Below are positions 1-8,196 of a stretch of 64,000 nt of DNA, one piece after another. Source of the DNA: Paenibacillus nanensis (GTDB lineage Bacteria; Bacillota; Bacilli; Paenibacillales; Paenibacillaceae). Positions within the stretch are counted from its first letter, which is position 1. Each line of letters starts with the position of its first letter. The stretch spans positions 248,001 to 312,000 of the forward strand of contig NZ_QXQA01000002.1 of the NCBI RefSeq assembly GCF_003583765.1, in the 5' to 3' direction. The notes under the pieces were generated by a model. It was not told where the DNA came from. It made no database searches and was given only the letters and a program-made list of their open reading frames with translations. The position numbers were made by a program, and so were the translations under genes.

Positions 1-65
1 TCCTCTCCCGAATCCGGTTTGATCCCGAAGTCGTTCAGTCGAATGACTGCATGCGTTCCATTCAT
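1..65 (-). CDS. Start of a right-handed beta-helix (pectate-lyase-like) protein, partial
   Basis: Only the first 21 codons are inside the window; the rest lies to the left. Reading the minus strand from ATG at 65 gives MNGTHAVIRLNDFGIKPDSG, which matches the typical beginning of pectate-lyase/polygalacturonase superfamily beta-helix proteins (an 'xDFGAKPDSG' opening). A GGCGAGG ribosome binding site sits just upstream of the ATG. It follows the sugar-binding lipoprotein gene in the same direction, 76 bases away, with a stem-loop between. In this locus a cell-wall polysaccharide lyase or hydrolase is expected. Only the N-terminal signature is visible, so the enzyme class is inferred. Confidence 0.6.
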   Translation of the reverse strand, partial: MNGTHAVIRLNDFGIKPDSGE

Positions 66-95
66 GTCTTGCACCTCGCCTTTTATTCGAGGGAG

Positions 96-129
96 GAAGT
101 CGGACACCTCATCGGAGGCATCCGACTTC
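96..129 (-). other. Intergenic stem-loop between lipoprotein and beta-helix genes
   Basis: Inverted repeat GAAGTCGGA...TCCGACTTC with an inner CCTC/GAGG pairing separated by a two-base mismatch. There is no T-run on either side, so it is not a clear terminator. It may stabilise or partly attenuate the transcript after the abundant binding protein. Confidence 0.45.
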
Positions 130-141
130 GCGCTTCTCCTC

Positions 142-1824
142 TTAGCCTTTCGCCGACGCGTCGTAAGCTTTTTGCAAAATTTCCAGGTAACGGTCCAGCT
201 TCAAATCCTTTAACCCTTGTACATAGGCGTCCCAGTCTTTATCCAAATCCTTGCTGCCCGTTACGAATTGCAGCGCGTTCTGATCGATGTAGTTGCGAAT
301 GTTCGTTTGCAGCATGCTCATTTCATCGCTTTCCGCCGGGTCGATCCAGATCGACCAGAACGGGAACAGCTCCTTCGGCTCGTGGCCTTCGTACAGCTTC
401 GTCGCTTCGTACAGCTTGCGCTCATAGTTCGCCGGGTCGTTAATATCCGTGCCCTGCACCCAGCTGTCGCGGTATTCCTTCGGCATATAGAAATGGCCCA
501 TGCCGGACCAGCCCGCGTTTCGAGGCGGCTCGCCTTCCTTGCCGGGAATCGTTTTGACCATGGGCTTGACGCCTTCGCCAAGCGCTTGGTCGCCCGGCGC
601 CGGATCCTCCCAATCGATGCCCTTCATACCGGAGCCCGCATTCGTTTGCCCTTCAGGCGTAAACATATAGTCGACAAGCTTGATCAACGCGATCTGCGCT
701 TCTTCGCTGGCTTTGTTCGTAATGACGAATTTGCCGCCCGGCGATACTCCGCCGTTGTCATGCGTCGCGAACGAACCGTTCGGCCCTTGGAGCGGCGGCA
801 CCGGATGATATTTAGGAAAGCGCGGGCCCGCCATATCGATGAAGATGGCCGGATGCATGCCCGCTCCGGCGCCCAATATTTCGGCGTCCGCGTTTTCGCC
901 GATCTTTTTGAGCGCTTCAGCGTTTTGCGTAAACGAGCCCGGATCGATTAATCCTTCGTCGTAGAGCGATTTGACGTACGCGAGTCCTTCTTTCCATTCA
1001 GGCTTGATTGCGGCCGATTCCACCTTACCGTTCGTCATATTCAAATAGTTTCGGTCGTCATTGTAGACGAACGGGTTCATCAGGAAGGGGAGGACGCGCA
1101 CGCCGAATTCTTCCGTCGACCCGCTCAGTCCCACTTCATCGGCTTTGCCGTTGCCGTTCGGATCCTGCGTCTTAAACGCTTTCAAAACCTCTTTGAATTG
1201 TTCCGGCGTAGTCGGCATGTCGAGCTTCAGCTTCTCCAGCCAATCCGTGTTAATCCACATTTTGTTCGGGTACGAGCAGTGGAAGCATTGCGTGTAAGCG
1301 ACCAGCCCGTAGATGTTGCCGTCCGGCGCCGTATTTAATGTCCTCAGATCCGCGTTGGACTCCATCGCGGCTTTAATGTTCGGAGCGTATTTGTCGATGA
1401 GATCGTTTAATGGAATGAGGACGCCTTGTTTGCCGAATTTCAGCAAATCGGCTTGCGAGAATTGGTCAATGTAATGCGTCAGCATGTAGGCGTCGGGATA
1501 ATCTCCGCTCGCCAAAGAGATTTGGCGCTTCTCCTTTGCGCCGTCTGAAGGGATCACTTCGAAGTTGAATTTAATATTGAACATGTCCGACACGTGCCGC
1601 GTGAACTTATTCGTACTCAGATCAATGCCTTGCTCCTGCACGGCAAATACGCTGATCTCCACCGGCTCGGACGGCGTTTCCGTTTCCGATGCCGTGCCGG
1701 ATGAGCCGTCATCCGAAGCGCCGGTTGAGCCGGCATTTCCGTTATTGCCCGAACAGGCAACCAAGACAAGCGTCAACACGAGAAGGAGCGACAATAGGCT
1801 CCAGCTAAGCTTTTTCATTTGCAT
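142..1824 (-). CDS. Sugar ABC transporter substrate-binding lipoprotein (LplA-like), copy B
   Basis: About 560 residues, a family 1 extracellular solute-binding protein of the long LplA type that delivers oligosaccharides to a two-permease ABC importer. The chosen ATG (MQMKKLSW) follows AAGGGGAG; the frame extends 19 codons further up but without an RBS. The signal peptide ends in LVAC with lipidated Cys at residue 24, followed by a Gly/Ser/Thr-rich linker. It is a close paralogue of the lipoprotein at 4106-5746: both carry the CxHCSYPNKMWINT stretch, the 'NPFVYNDDR/NGFIYDDDR' region and SWVQG near the C-terminus. It lies after the two permease genes, so it is probably part of their transcript. 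The ATPase is not in the window; a shared MsmX-type ATPase is the usual partner. Confidence 0.88.
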   Translation of the reverse strand: MQMKKLSWSLLSLLLVLTLVLVACSGNNGNAGSTGASDDGSSGTASETETPSEPVEISVFAVQEQGIDLSTNKFTRHVSDMFNIKFNFEVIPSDGAKEKRQISLASGDYPDAYMLTHYIDQFSQADLLKFGKQGVLIPLNDLIDKYAPNIKAAMESNADLRTLNTAPDGNIYGLVAYTQCFHCSYPNKMWINTDWLEKLKLDMPTTPEQFKEVLKAFKTQDPNGNGKADEVGLSGSTEEFGVRVLPFLMNPFVYNDDRNYLNMTNGKVESAAIKPEWKEGLAYVKSLYDEGLIDPGSFTQNAEALKKIGENADAEILGAGAGMHPAIFIDMAGPRFPKYHPVPPLQGPNGSFATHDNGGVSPGGKFVITNKASEEAQIALIKLVDYMFTPEGQTNAGSGMKGIDWEDPAPGDQALGEGVKPMVKTIPGKEGEPPRNAGWSGMGHFYMPKEYRDSWVQGTDINDPANYERKLYEATKLYEGHEPKELFPFWSIWIDPAESDEMSMLQTNIRNYIDQNALQFVTGSKDLDKDWDAYVQGLKDLKLDRYLEILQKAYDASAKG

Positions 1825-1945
1825 TCTACTCCCCTTTTCATTCGCAAGTATGATCGAACCTTGTTCCTCGAAGCTTATCATCGCGTAAGCGATCCTCTCC
1901 CGGAAGGCTACATGTCCCTCACCTCCTCATGAGCTGCAAACAGCA

Positions 1946-2854
1946 TCAGCCTTTGACGGAACCGACAAGCATCCCCTGCACGAAATAACGCTGAACGAAC
2001 GGATAAATAAGGAGCACCGGCAGCGTCGCCACCACGATCAGCGAATATTTGAGCAGCTCCGCCAGCTGAGCCCTTTGCACCTGGATGCTGATATCCATCG
2101 CTCCCGCGCTGTTGTTCTGGATAATGATGCTCCTCAGCACAAGCTGAAGCGGAAACAGCTTATCCGATTTCAAATAAATCAGAGCGTCGAAATAAGCGTT
2201 CCACTGCCCGACGGCGTACATCAGGACGAGTACAGCCAATATCGGCTTCGACAGCGGAAGGACAACGCTTCTAAGAAACCGCCAGTCGCTGCATCCGTCG
2301 ATCGCGCTCGCTTCGGCCAGTTCGTCCGGAATCGCGGATTGGAAGAAGGACCGCGCGATGATCACCTGCCACACCCATATCGCATTCGGAATAAGCAAGG
2401 CCAGACGGGAATCGATCATCCCGAGCTCCTTCACGACAAGATAAGTCGGAATCAAGCCCCCGCCGAACAGCATGGTGAACAGCACTACCATCAGAATGCC
2501 GTTGCGGCCAAAAAACGTCTTTCTTGAAAGCGGATAAGCCAGCATGACGGTGAGCGTAACGCTGATCAACGTTCCAACAGCCATGTAAAACAGGGAATTG
2601 GCATAACCCGTCATAATAAGCGGCGTCTTGAATATCGTCTGAAACCCTCTGAACGAAATATCCACCGGCCAAAGCCATACTTTGCCGGATACGACGGCCG
2701 AAGGGCTGCTGATCGAGCTGCTGGCAATATAAATGAGCGGATACAGTACGGCAACGAGCACCAGGCTCAATATGAAGTAAATCGTAAAAACAAAAATTCG
2801 GTCACCGGCCGACTCTCGAATTTTTCGTTTGGACACCAGGGATGAAGCAGCCAT
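1946..2854 (-). CDS. Carbohydrate ABC transporter permease (YtcP/LplC type)
   Basis: About 302 residues, a CUT1-family inner permease subunit with six predicted membrane segments. The EAA-loop that docks the ATPase is seen as AEASAIDGCSDWRFLRSVVLP. The end QRYFVQGMLVGSVKG is the usual C-terminus of this subfamily. The start chosen is ATG (MAASSLVSK), because AAGGAGG lies 8 bases upstream; an earlier in-frame TTG has none. It starts 17 bases after the stop of the LplB-type permease gene and forms the permease heterodimer with it. Substrate is unknown but the neighbours (GH95, beta-helix enzyme) suggest plant cell-wall oligosaccharides. Confidence 0.9.
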   Translation of the reverse strand: MAASSLVSKRKIRESAGDRIFVFTIYFILSLVLVAVLYPLIYIASSSISSPSAVVSGKVWLWPVDISFRGFQTIFKTPLIMTGYANSLFYMAVGTLISVTLTVMLAYPLSRKTFFGRNGILMVVLFTMLFGGGLIPTYLVVKELGMIDSRLALLIPNAIWVWQVIIARSFFQSAIPDELAEASAIDGCSDWRFLRSVVLPLSKPILAVLVLMYAVGQWNAYFDALIYLKSDKLFPLQLVLRSIIIQNNSAGAMDISIQVQRAQLAELLKYSLIVVATLPVLLIYPFVQRYFVQGMLVGSVKG

Positions 2855-2871
2855 GTATCGTTCCTCCTTAC

Positions 2872-3819
2872 CTACCAAATACTGTTGTTCGATATTCGTT
2901 TGGCGAAGCTGTTGACCGCGACCAGAAGCATGAGATTGATGACGGAGTTTATTAATCCGACCGCTGTGGCGAAGCTGTAATTGGCGTTTAGCAGGCCCAT
3001 GCTGTACACGTAGGTTGCGATAACCTCCGATTTGGGCAGGTTCAACGAATTTTGCAGCAAATAAATTTTCTCGAAGCCGATCGACATGATGCTGCCTACG
3101 TTAAGAATGAGGATAATCGTAATGGTCGGAAGGATCCCGGGCAGGTCGACATGCCAAATCTTCTGGAACCGCGACGCTCCGTCCACCTTAGCCGCTTCGT
3201 ATAACGTCGGATCAATACCGGCTAGAGCCGCCAGGTAGATGACCGCCGAATATCCCGCCGTCTGCCAAATGTCCGACCATACATAAATGGATCGGAACAT
3301 GTCCGGCTCGCCCAAAAAATTAATAGGAGCGAAGCCGAAGTATTGGAGCGCGATATTGACGAAGCCAAGCCGCGGCGCCAGGAACAGCATGATAATGGAC
3401 ACCATGACGACCGTGGAAATAAAATACGGCGCAAACGTAACGAGCTGCACGAACCGCTTGAAGCGTCCATTCCGTATTTCGTTCAGCATTAGCGCCAGCA
3501 GAATCGGTATCGGAAAACCCGCCAGCAATTGATAAAAGCTAAGGAGCAGCGTGTTCCGCACGAGCGTCCAAAAGATCGGGTTTTCGAAAAACATCTGAAA
3601 ATATTTCAGACCGACCCAAGGACTTCCCCAAATGCCTTTAATGACGTTGTAATCCTTAAAGGCCAGCACCGCGTTGGCCATGGGCACGTATTTGAAGATA
3701 AGAAAAAACAGCAGCGGCGGAATAACAAGCAGATACAGCTGCCAATGCTTTTTCACGCTCTTTCCCGCCAGCTCCAGCGTCCCCCGCCGTGCGCCGGGGA
3801 GCATGGCGCGTTTTGTCAT
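2872..3819 (-). CDS. Carbohydrate ABC transporter permease (LplB type)
   Basis: 315 residues with an N-terminal basic stretch followed by the typical WQLYLLVIPPLLFFLIFKY membrane segment and 'VPMANAVLAFKDY' of LplB-type permeases; six membrane segments. The EAA loop reads YEAAKVDGASRFQKIW. The ATG at 3819 has only a weak RBS; a GAGGAGGGA lies 22 bases upstream, too far for that codon, so the exact start is uncertain. It is first in the permease-permease-lipoprotein unit. A cre-like site lies 54 bases upstream of the start, and a terminator ends the previous gene, so it probably has its own promoter. Confidence 0.9.
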   Translation of the reverse strand: MTKRAMLPGARRGTLELAGKSVKKHWQLYLLVIPPLLFFLIFKYVPMANAVLAFKDYNVIKGIWGSPWVGLKYFQMFFENPIFWTLVRNTLLLSFYQLLAGFPIPILLALMLNEIRNGRFKRFVQLVTFAPYFISTVVMVSIIMLFLAPRLGFVNIALQYFGFAPINFLGEPDMFRSIYVWSDIWQTAGYSAVIYLAALAGIDPTLYEAAKVDGASRFQKIWHVDLPGILPTITIILILNVGSIMSIGFEKIYLLQNSLNLPKSEVIATYVYSMGLLNANYSFATAVGLINSVINLMLLVAVNSFAKRISNNSIW

Positions 3820-3872
3820 GACGATATTTCTTTTCAGAACGATCCCTCCTCGGATGCTTGCCGCTTATGGTA

Positions 3873-3886
3873 TGACAGCGCTTTCT
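3873..3886 (-). promoter_or_regulatory. cre-like CcpA operator upstream of the permease operon
   Basis: Minus strand AGAAAGCGCTGTCA matches 13 of 14 positions of the consensus TGWAANCGNTNWCA. The same core, AGCGCTGTCA, is found before the GH95 gene at 10570-10583. It suggests carbon catabolite repression through CcpA and HPr-Ser-P. Confidence 0.6.
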
Positions 3887-4029
3887 GTAAGTCCGATCAT
3901 ACGGAATGACGGCATCGTTTCGGTAGGTACACTTCGTCATTTCGGCGTACATTTCGCCCGAATCCGGCCGGACAAATGGGCGATGGGCGTACATTTACGC
4001 AAGGCATGTGCTGCTTCCTTTTTGAGGCG

Positions 4030-4060
4030 CAAAAAAAGACCAACCCGCGCCGGGTTGGCC
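4030..4060 (-). terminator. Rho-independent terminator after lipoprotein A
   Basis: Perfect 8-bp stem CCAACCCG/CGGGTTGG with a three-base loop, followed on the minus strand by TCTTTTTTT. It separates the regulator-lipoprotein unit from the permease unit. Confidence 0.88.
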
Positions 4061-4105
4061 TGTGGGGGAGACCGCGTCTCCTCTCTTATTCATTTCGTAG
4101 GTCGA

Positions 4106-5746
4106 TTACGGCTTTGGAGCGGCGTCGTATGCCTTCTGCATAATGTCCACATACCGGTCTGCGCCTAGCTCGCGCAGGCCGCTCACGTATGACTCCCAAT
4201 CTTCGTGCAATCGTTTGTCTCCGGTAATAAATTGCAGCGTATGCTCTTCCACAAAGCTTTTGATGTTGAGCTGCAGGAAGCTCAGTTCATCCGCCTCTTC
4301 GGGATCGATCCAAAGCGATTCGACCGTCAGCAGCTCCTCCGGCCCATGTCCTTCATAAAGCCGGGTCGCTTCCATCAGCCGCCGCTCATAGCCGTCGGGG
4401 GCGTAGATATCGTCGCCTTGCACCCAGCTGTCGCGGTATTTCCTCGGCATATAGAAATGCCCCATGCCGCTCCAGCCGGAATTGTTCGATTTCTCCCCGA
4501 TTTTTAACGGAATGCGGGCAAATCGCGGCTCCATCTCGGGATTAAGCGCCCGCTCGCCGTCAAACGGCCTCCGCCAATCGACGCCTTCCTTCCCCGTCTC
4601 GGCGAACGCCTGCCCTTCCGGCGTATACATATAATCGACCATCCGGATGAGCGCGATTTGCGCTTCCTTGCTCGCCTTGTTCGTGATGACGAACTTGGCG
4701 CCGGGCGTGACGCCGATATTCACATGCGTCGCATACGAAGCATGCGGACCGGCCAGCGGAGGAAGCGGATTGTAGTCGCTTCCCCGCGTATTGCCTGGTC
4801 CCGTATCGACAAAAATGTCGGGATGCATGGCCGCGCCCGCGCCAAGAATGGGAGCCGGAGCGTTTTCGCCGATCCGTTTGAAAGCGGAAGCGTTCTGCGC
4901 GAAAGCGCCGGGATCGATCAGCCCTTCGTCGTAGAGCGATTTGATAAAAGCCAGCCCCTCCCGCCACTCCGGCTTGTCTGCCGCTAAGCTCACCTTGCCG
5001 TCTCTCACTTGCAAATACGTCCGGTCATCGTCGTAAATAAAACCGTTCATCAAAAACGGGACGACGCGAACGCCGAAATCTTCAATGGAGCCGCTGAGCG
5101 GAATTTCATCCGCCGCGCCGTTGCCGTTCGGATCGCTCGTCTTGAAAGCCCTCAGCACTTGGCGGAACTCTTCCGTCGTCCGGGGCAGCTCCAGTCCAAG
5201 CTGCTTCAGCCACTTCGTGTTGATCCACATTTTATTCGGGTAGGAGCAGTGGTAACACTCGCTGTACCCGACTAGACCGTAAATATTCCCGTCAGGCGCC
5301 GTATTGAAGGCCCTTAGCCTTGCATTCTCCTGCATAGCGGCTTTTATGTTCGGCGCGTATCGGTCGATCAGATCGTTAAGCGGCAGGAATACGCCCTGCT
5401 GACCGTACCTGAGCACATCCGCCTGCGAGAATTGATCGACGTATGTCGTCAAAATATATGCGTCGGGGTAATCTCCGCCGGCCAGCGAAATTTGCCGTTT
5501 CTCCTTAGCCCCTGCCGACGGCACCGCGATCCAGTCGAACCGGACCTGAAAGCGGCTTTCAAGCTCCTTCGTAAAATCGTTTGTCGCCAAATCGACTGAC
5601 GGATCCTGCTGGGCGAATACCCGAATGCGAATCGCGCCGGCATCGGATCGAGCTTTATCGTCAGGCGCATGGGACGCGACAGCGCAGGCGCTCAGCAGCA
5701 GGAGCAGCAGAAGAGCTGCCGATATTCGGTTGTATCCGATTTTCAC
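4106..5746 (-). CDS. Sugar ABC transporter substrate-binding lipoprotein (LplA-like), copy A
   Basis: About 546 residues, the second LplA-type binding protein of this locus. The start is a GTG (reads KIGYNRIS after the initiator) with AAGGAGGG 8 bases upstream; the upstream ATG in the same frame overlaps the RBS itself and is rejected. The signal peptide has a run of seven Leu and lipobox LSAC with Cys21. The RBS directly abuts the stop codon of the AraC-type regulator gene, so the two are co-transcribed. Strong similarity along the whole length to copy B points to a local duplication. Because it is bound to the sensor gene rather than to the permeases, it may serve sensing as well as transport; that is inference. 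Confidence 0.88.
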   Translation of the reverse strand: MKIGYNRISAALLLLLLLSACAVASHAPDDKARSDAGAIRIRVFAQQDPSVDLATNDFTKELESRFQVRFDWIAVPSAGAKEKRQISLAGGDYPDAYILTTYVDQFSQADVLRYGQQGVFLPLNDLIDRYAPNIKAAMQENARLRAFNTAPDGNIYGLVGYSECYHCSYPNKMWINTKWLKQLGLELPRTTEEFRQVLRAFKTSDPNGNGAADEIPLSGSIEDFGVRVVPFLMNGFIYDDDRTYLQVRDGKVSLAADKPEWREGLAFIKSLYDEGLIDPGAFAQNASAFKRIGENAPAPILGAGAAMHPDIFVDTGPGNTRGSDYNPLPPLAGPHASYATHVNIGVTPGAKFVITNKASKEAQIALIRMVDYMYTPEGQAFAETGKEGVDWRRPFDGERALNPEMEPRFARIPLKIGEKSNNSGWSGMGHFYMPRKYRDSWVQGDDIYAPDGYERRLMEATRLYEGHGPEELLTVESLWIDPEEADELSFLQLNIKSFVEEHTLQFITGDKRLHEDWESYVSGLRELGADRYVDIMQKAYDAAPKP

Positions 5747-5759
5747 GCGTCTTCCCTCC

Positions 5760-8063
5760 TTATTCATCAGCAGCGCTTTGCCGGAACATGCTCGGCGATA
5801 CGCCAATCACCCGCTTGAACGCCCGGCGGAACGAATGCGAGCTGTTATAGCCGACGCGGGCGGCGATTTCGTCCACCGTAAGCGCTTCGCCCTTCAGCAG
5901 CATGGCCGCCTGCTCCATCCGCACATTTTCCAAATAATCGGACAAATTGACCCCCGTCGCTTCCTTGAACAGCTGGGAAATGTATTTTTCCGGGCGTTCC
6001 ACTTGCTCGGCAATCCGGTACAGTGTGAGCGCCGAATCCGAATAGGTGTGGGCGATGTACGATTTAATCTGCTCCACGGTTTTGGCATGGTGATCGTTTT
6101 TTCTGCTGCGGATGACGCCGCACATCGCTTCCATAACCGCTTCGAGCTCAGCTTGAATGGTCTCCAGCGGCTCGCCGGGCTGGATGTCGATAATGCGGGT
6201 TTTCAGCTCCTCGAATTGCTCCGACTCCATAAACGTTTTCTGATCAAGCAGTTTGAGGAACGTCCCTTTCATTTCCCCCGCAAGCTGCTGGCTCATCTCG
6301 AAGGAGAGCTCGCGCTGCTCCGTGTTTTGAACCACTATGGACTGGATGATCCGTCTCGCCTCCTCCAATTCCCCTGCCCGGACGGTACCGATTAAGCGCA
6401 GCTCCAGGTCAACCGGATAATGGTACGTGGCGCTGTCCTGGCGAATATTCTCGTACCAGGTCAGCTCCTTCCGGTTCGCATGGATAGCGGCGTCCAGCGC
6501 CTGCTTCGCCTGCTCGAACGATTGGCTGACCTCCGTCACCGACCTAAACGGACTGCCAAGCGCCGCCGTTACCGAAATGCGGTAGTCCTCGAACGCATGC
6601 CGGGCGATCCGTTCCAGCGTTTTGGCCACCTCTTCCTTCCCGATGCCCTCCGCCGTTTGCAGATCGGCGAACGCGAACAGAAACACGATTTTGTCCGAGC
6701 CGCTGTCGGTCATCCGGATTGAGCTGCCGGAATCAGTCAGAGCCTGCTTCAGAATAAGCCTGGCCGCATTCAGCTCATTCAGCACCTCCACATTGTCCAA
6801 CAACGAATAACCGTTCACCTGAAAAATGCCGACATATCCCGTATCCCCGCCCAGACCCGCGTTCGCCTGCACGGCCGCGGCGATCGCTTCCTCCCGCGTT
6901 TGGAACTCGCCCGCCAGAAGCCGCTTTAAGAAAGCGTCTCTCACGAGAGGCGCCTGACGATGCAGCTCAGCCTCCAGACGCCTGTTGTTGGTCAGCATCT
7001 GGGCAATATTGCCGTGCAAGAAATCGTATTCGTTCCTGTGCGAATGCGTCTCCTGCCCGAACTGCTCCTTCATGACGCTTAATATCCGGTTAATCGGCTC
7101 GCTGTTCCGGTAGGACAGGAGGAAGCCTACAACGATGCCGACAGCAAGCGCGATGCCGGTAACGGTCCATGTAATCGCCTTGATCTGATTTGCGTCCTCC
7201 ATCAGCACATGCCTCGGAATGCCCGCCCGGTACACCCAGCCGCTCGCCTCGGAGCGTATCGTAATAACAAGGTCGTCCTTGTAGAACTGGCTCTGCTTCT
7301 CCCTGTCGAAACGCTCGCTCGCCTGCAGCTCGGCGACCTTGGCTTCCTCCGTTCCCATCAGACCGATCGTGCGGCCTTCTCCATCCGAGATGTGAACCCA
7401 GCCTCCGTACCGGTCGGTAATGCCGGACAATAGTCCCGTAATCGTTTTTTGGTCGATGACAACCACAACGACGGCGGGGGAAGAGCCGGTAAAGCTGTCG
7501 AGCGGCAGCGATTGCATATACGTAACGACCGAAGTGTCAATTTTGTTGTCCACAAAGTCGGTGAGAGGCATAATTTCGCTTCGGTGAGTCCGCTCCAGCA
7601 CCTCGGCTTTCCAATTCTCAAACTTCATATCGCGATAGCGGTAGGTGTCATAGTAGTGTTCCGGCCTGAAATAGGCTGCGCCGGGCGTCAGCACCACGTT
7701 GTAATTTTTAAGATAGACATAAAAATGCTGCAAAAAGTCGTTCGTCTGCCCGAACGTCAGCACATCGCGCATCATCTTCCAAATGCCGTACACATTGGCC
7801 CTGTCATCCGATCCGCTTTCGTTCATAAGGATGCTTAAATCCTGATTGATCGCGAGCTGCCTTGTAAAGCCCTCAACCTCCGCCATGCGTCGCTCCAATA
7901 TCTCTTTGCTCTTCTGCAGCTGCGTCACGCCGTTTTCGATCGAGACGTCTTCCGTAACGGTAATGGCGGTTTGGTAAGACATATACCCCGCAATGCTCGG
8001 AATGATAAGAATAATAATATACGAGATCAAAAATCTTCTGAACACGCTAGAGAACCTAGGCAA
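5760..8063 (-). CDS. Membrane-anchored AraC-family transcriptional regulator
   Basis: 767 residues. Membrane segment 1 spans about residues 11-31 and segment 2 about 292-313, enclosing a ~260-residue extracellular sensor; a cytoplasmic linker follows and an AraC/XylS double helix-turn-helix occupies about 660-765 (ends GVSPSMFRQ). This is the Paenibacillus-type regulator that senses sugars outside the cell and activates the adjacent importer. Start is TTG with AAGGAGG 8 bases upstream. It lies 13 bases before lipoprotein A in the same transcript. A cre-like site lies 31 bases upstream of the start. No histidine kinase domain is present, so it acts as a one-component sensor. Confidence 0.9.
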   Translation of the reverse strand: MPRFSSVFRRFLISYIIILIIPSIAGYMSYQTAITVTEDVSIENGVTQLQKSKEILERRMAEVEGFTRQLAINQDLSILMNESGSDDRANVYGIWKMMRDVLTFGQTNDFLQHFYVYLKNYNVVLTPGAAYFRPEHYYDTYRYRDMKFENWKAEVLERTHRSEIMPLTDFVDNKIDTSVVTYMQSLPLDSFTGSSPAVVVVVIDQKTITGLLSGITDRYGGWVHISDGEGRTIGLMGTEEAKVAELQASERFDREKQSQFYKDDLVITIRSEASGWVYRAGIPRHVLMEDANQIKAITWTVTGIALAVGIVVGFLLSYRNSEPINRILSVMKEQFGQETHSHRNEYDFLHGNIAQMLTNNRRLEAELHRQAPLVRDAFLKRLLAGEFQTREEAIAAAVQANAGLGGDTGYVGIFQVNGYSLLDNVEVLNELNAARLILKQALTDSGSSIRMTDSGSDKIVFLFAFADLQTAEGIGKEEVAKTLERIARHAFEDYRISVTAALGSPFRSVTEVSQSFEQAKQALDAAIHANRKELTWYENIRQDSATYHYPVDLELRLIGTVRAGELEEARRIIQSIVVQNTEQRELSFEMSQQLAGEMKGTFLKLLDQKTFMESEQFEELKTRIIDIQPGEPLETIQAELEAVMEAMCGVIRSRKNDHHAKTVEQIKSYIAHTYSDSALTLYRIAEQVERPEKYISQLFKEATGVNLSDYLENVRMEQAAMLLKGEALTVDEIAARVGYNSSHSFRRAFKRVIGVSPSMFRQSAADE

Positions 8064-8093
8064 GAATGCGGCCTCCTTCCCGATTCATCGCTT

Positions 8094-8107
8094 TGAGAGC
8101 GCTATCA
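8094..8107 (+). promoter_or_regulatory. cre-like CcpA operator upstream of the AraC regulator gene
   Basis: TGAGAGCGCTATCA matches 13 of 14 consensus positions (TGWAANCGNTNWCA). It sits just before the RBS of the regulator gene, where CcpA binding would block transcription. Confidence 0.55.
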
Positions 8108-8142
8108 TAACCGATTGCGGCCAATCCTGCAAGCCCCGCCTA

Positions 8143-8173
8143 AAGAAAAAGCAACTGCCGCAAACAGTTGCTT
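8143..8173 (-). terminator. Terminator after the GH95 gene
   Basis: Nine-bp stem AAGCAACTG/CAGTTGCTT with a seven-base loop; the minus strand continues TTTCTTTA. It ends GH95 transcription before the regulator gene. Confidence 0.85.
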
Positions 8174-8196
8174 ATTAGCGTGAGGCTATGCCGTTG

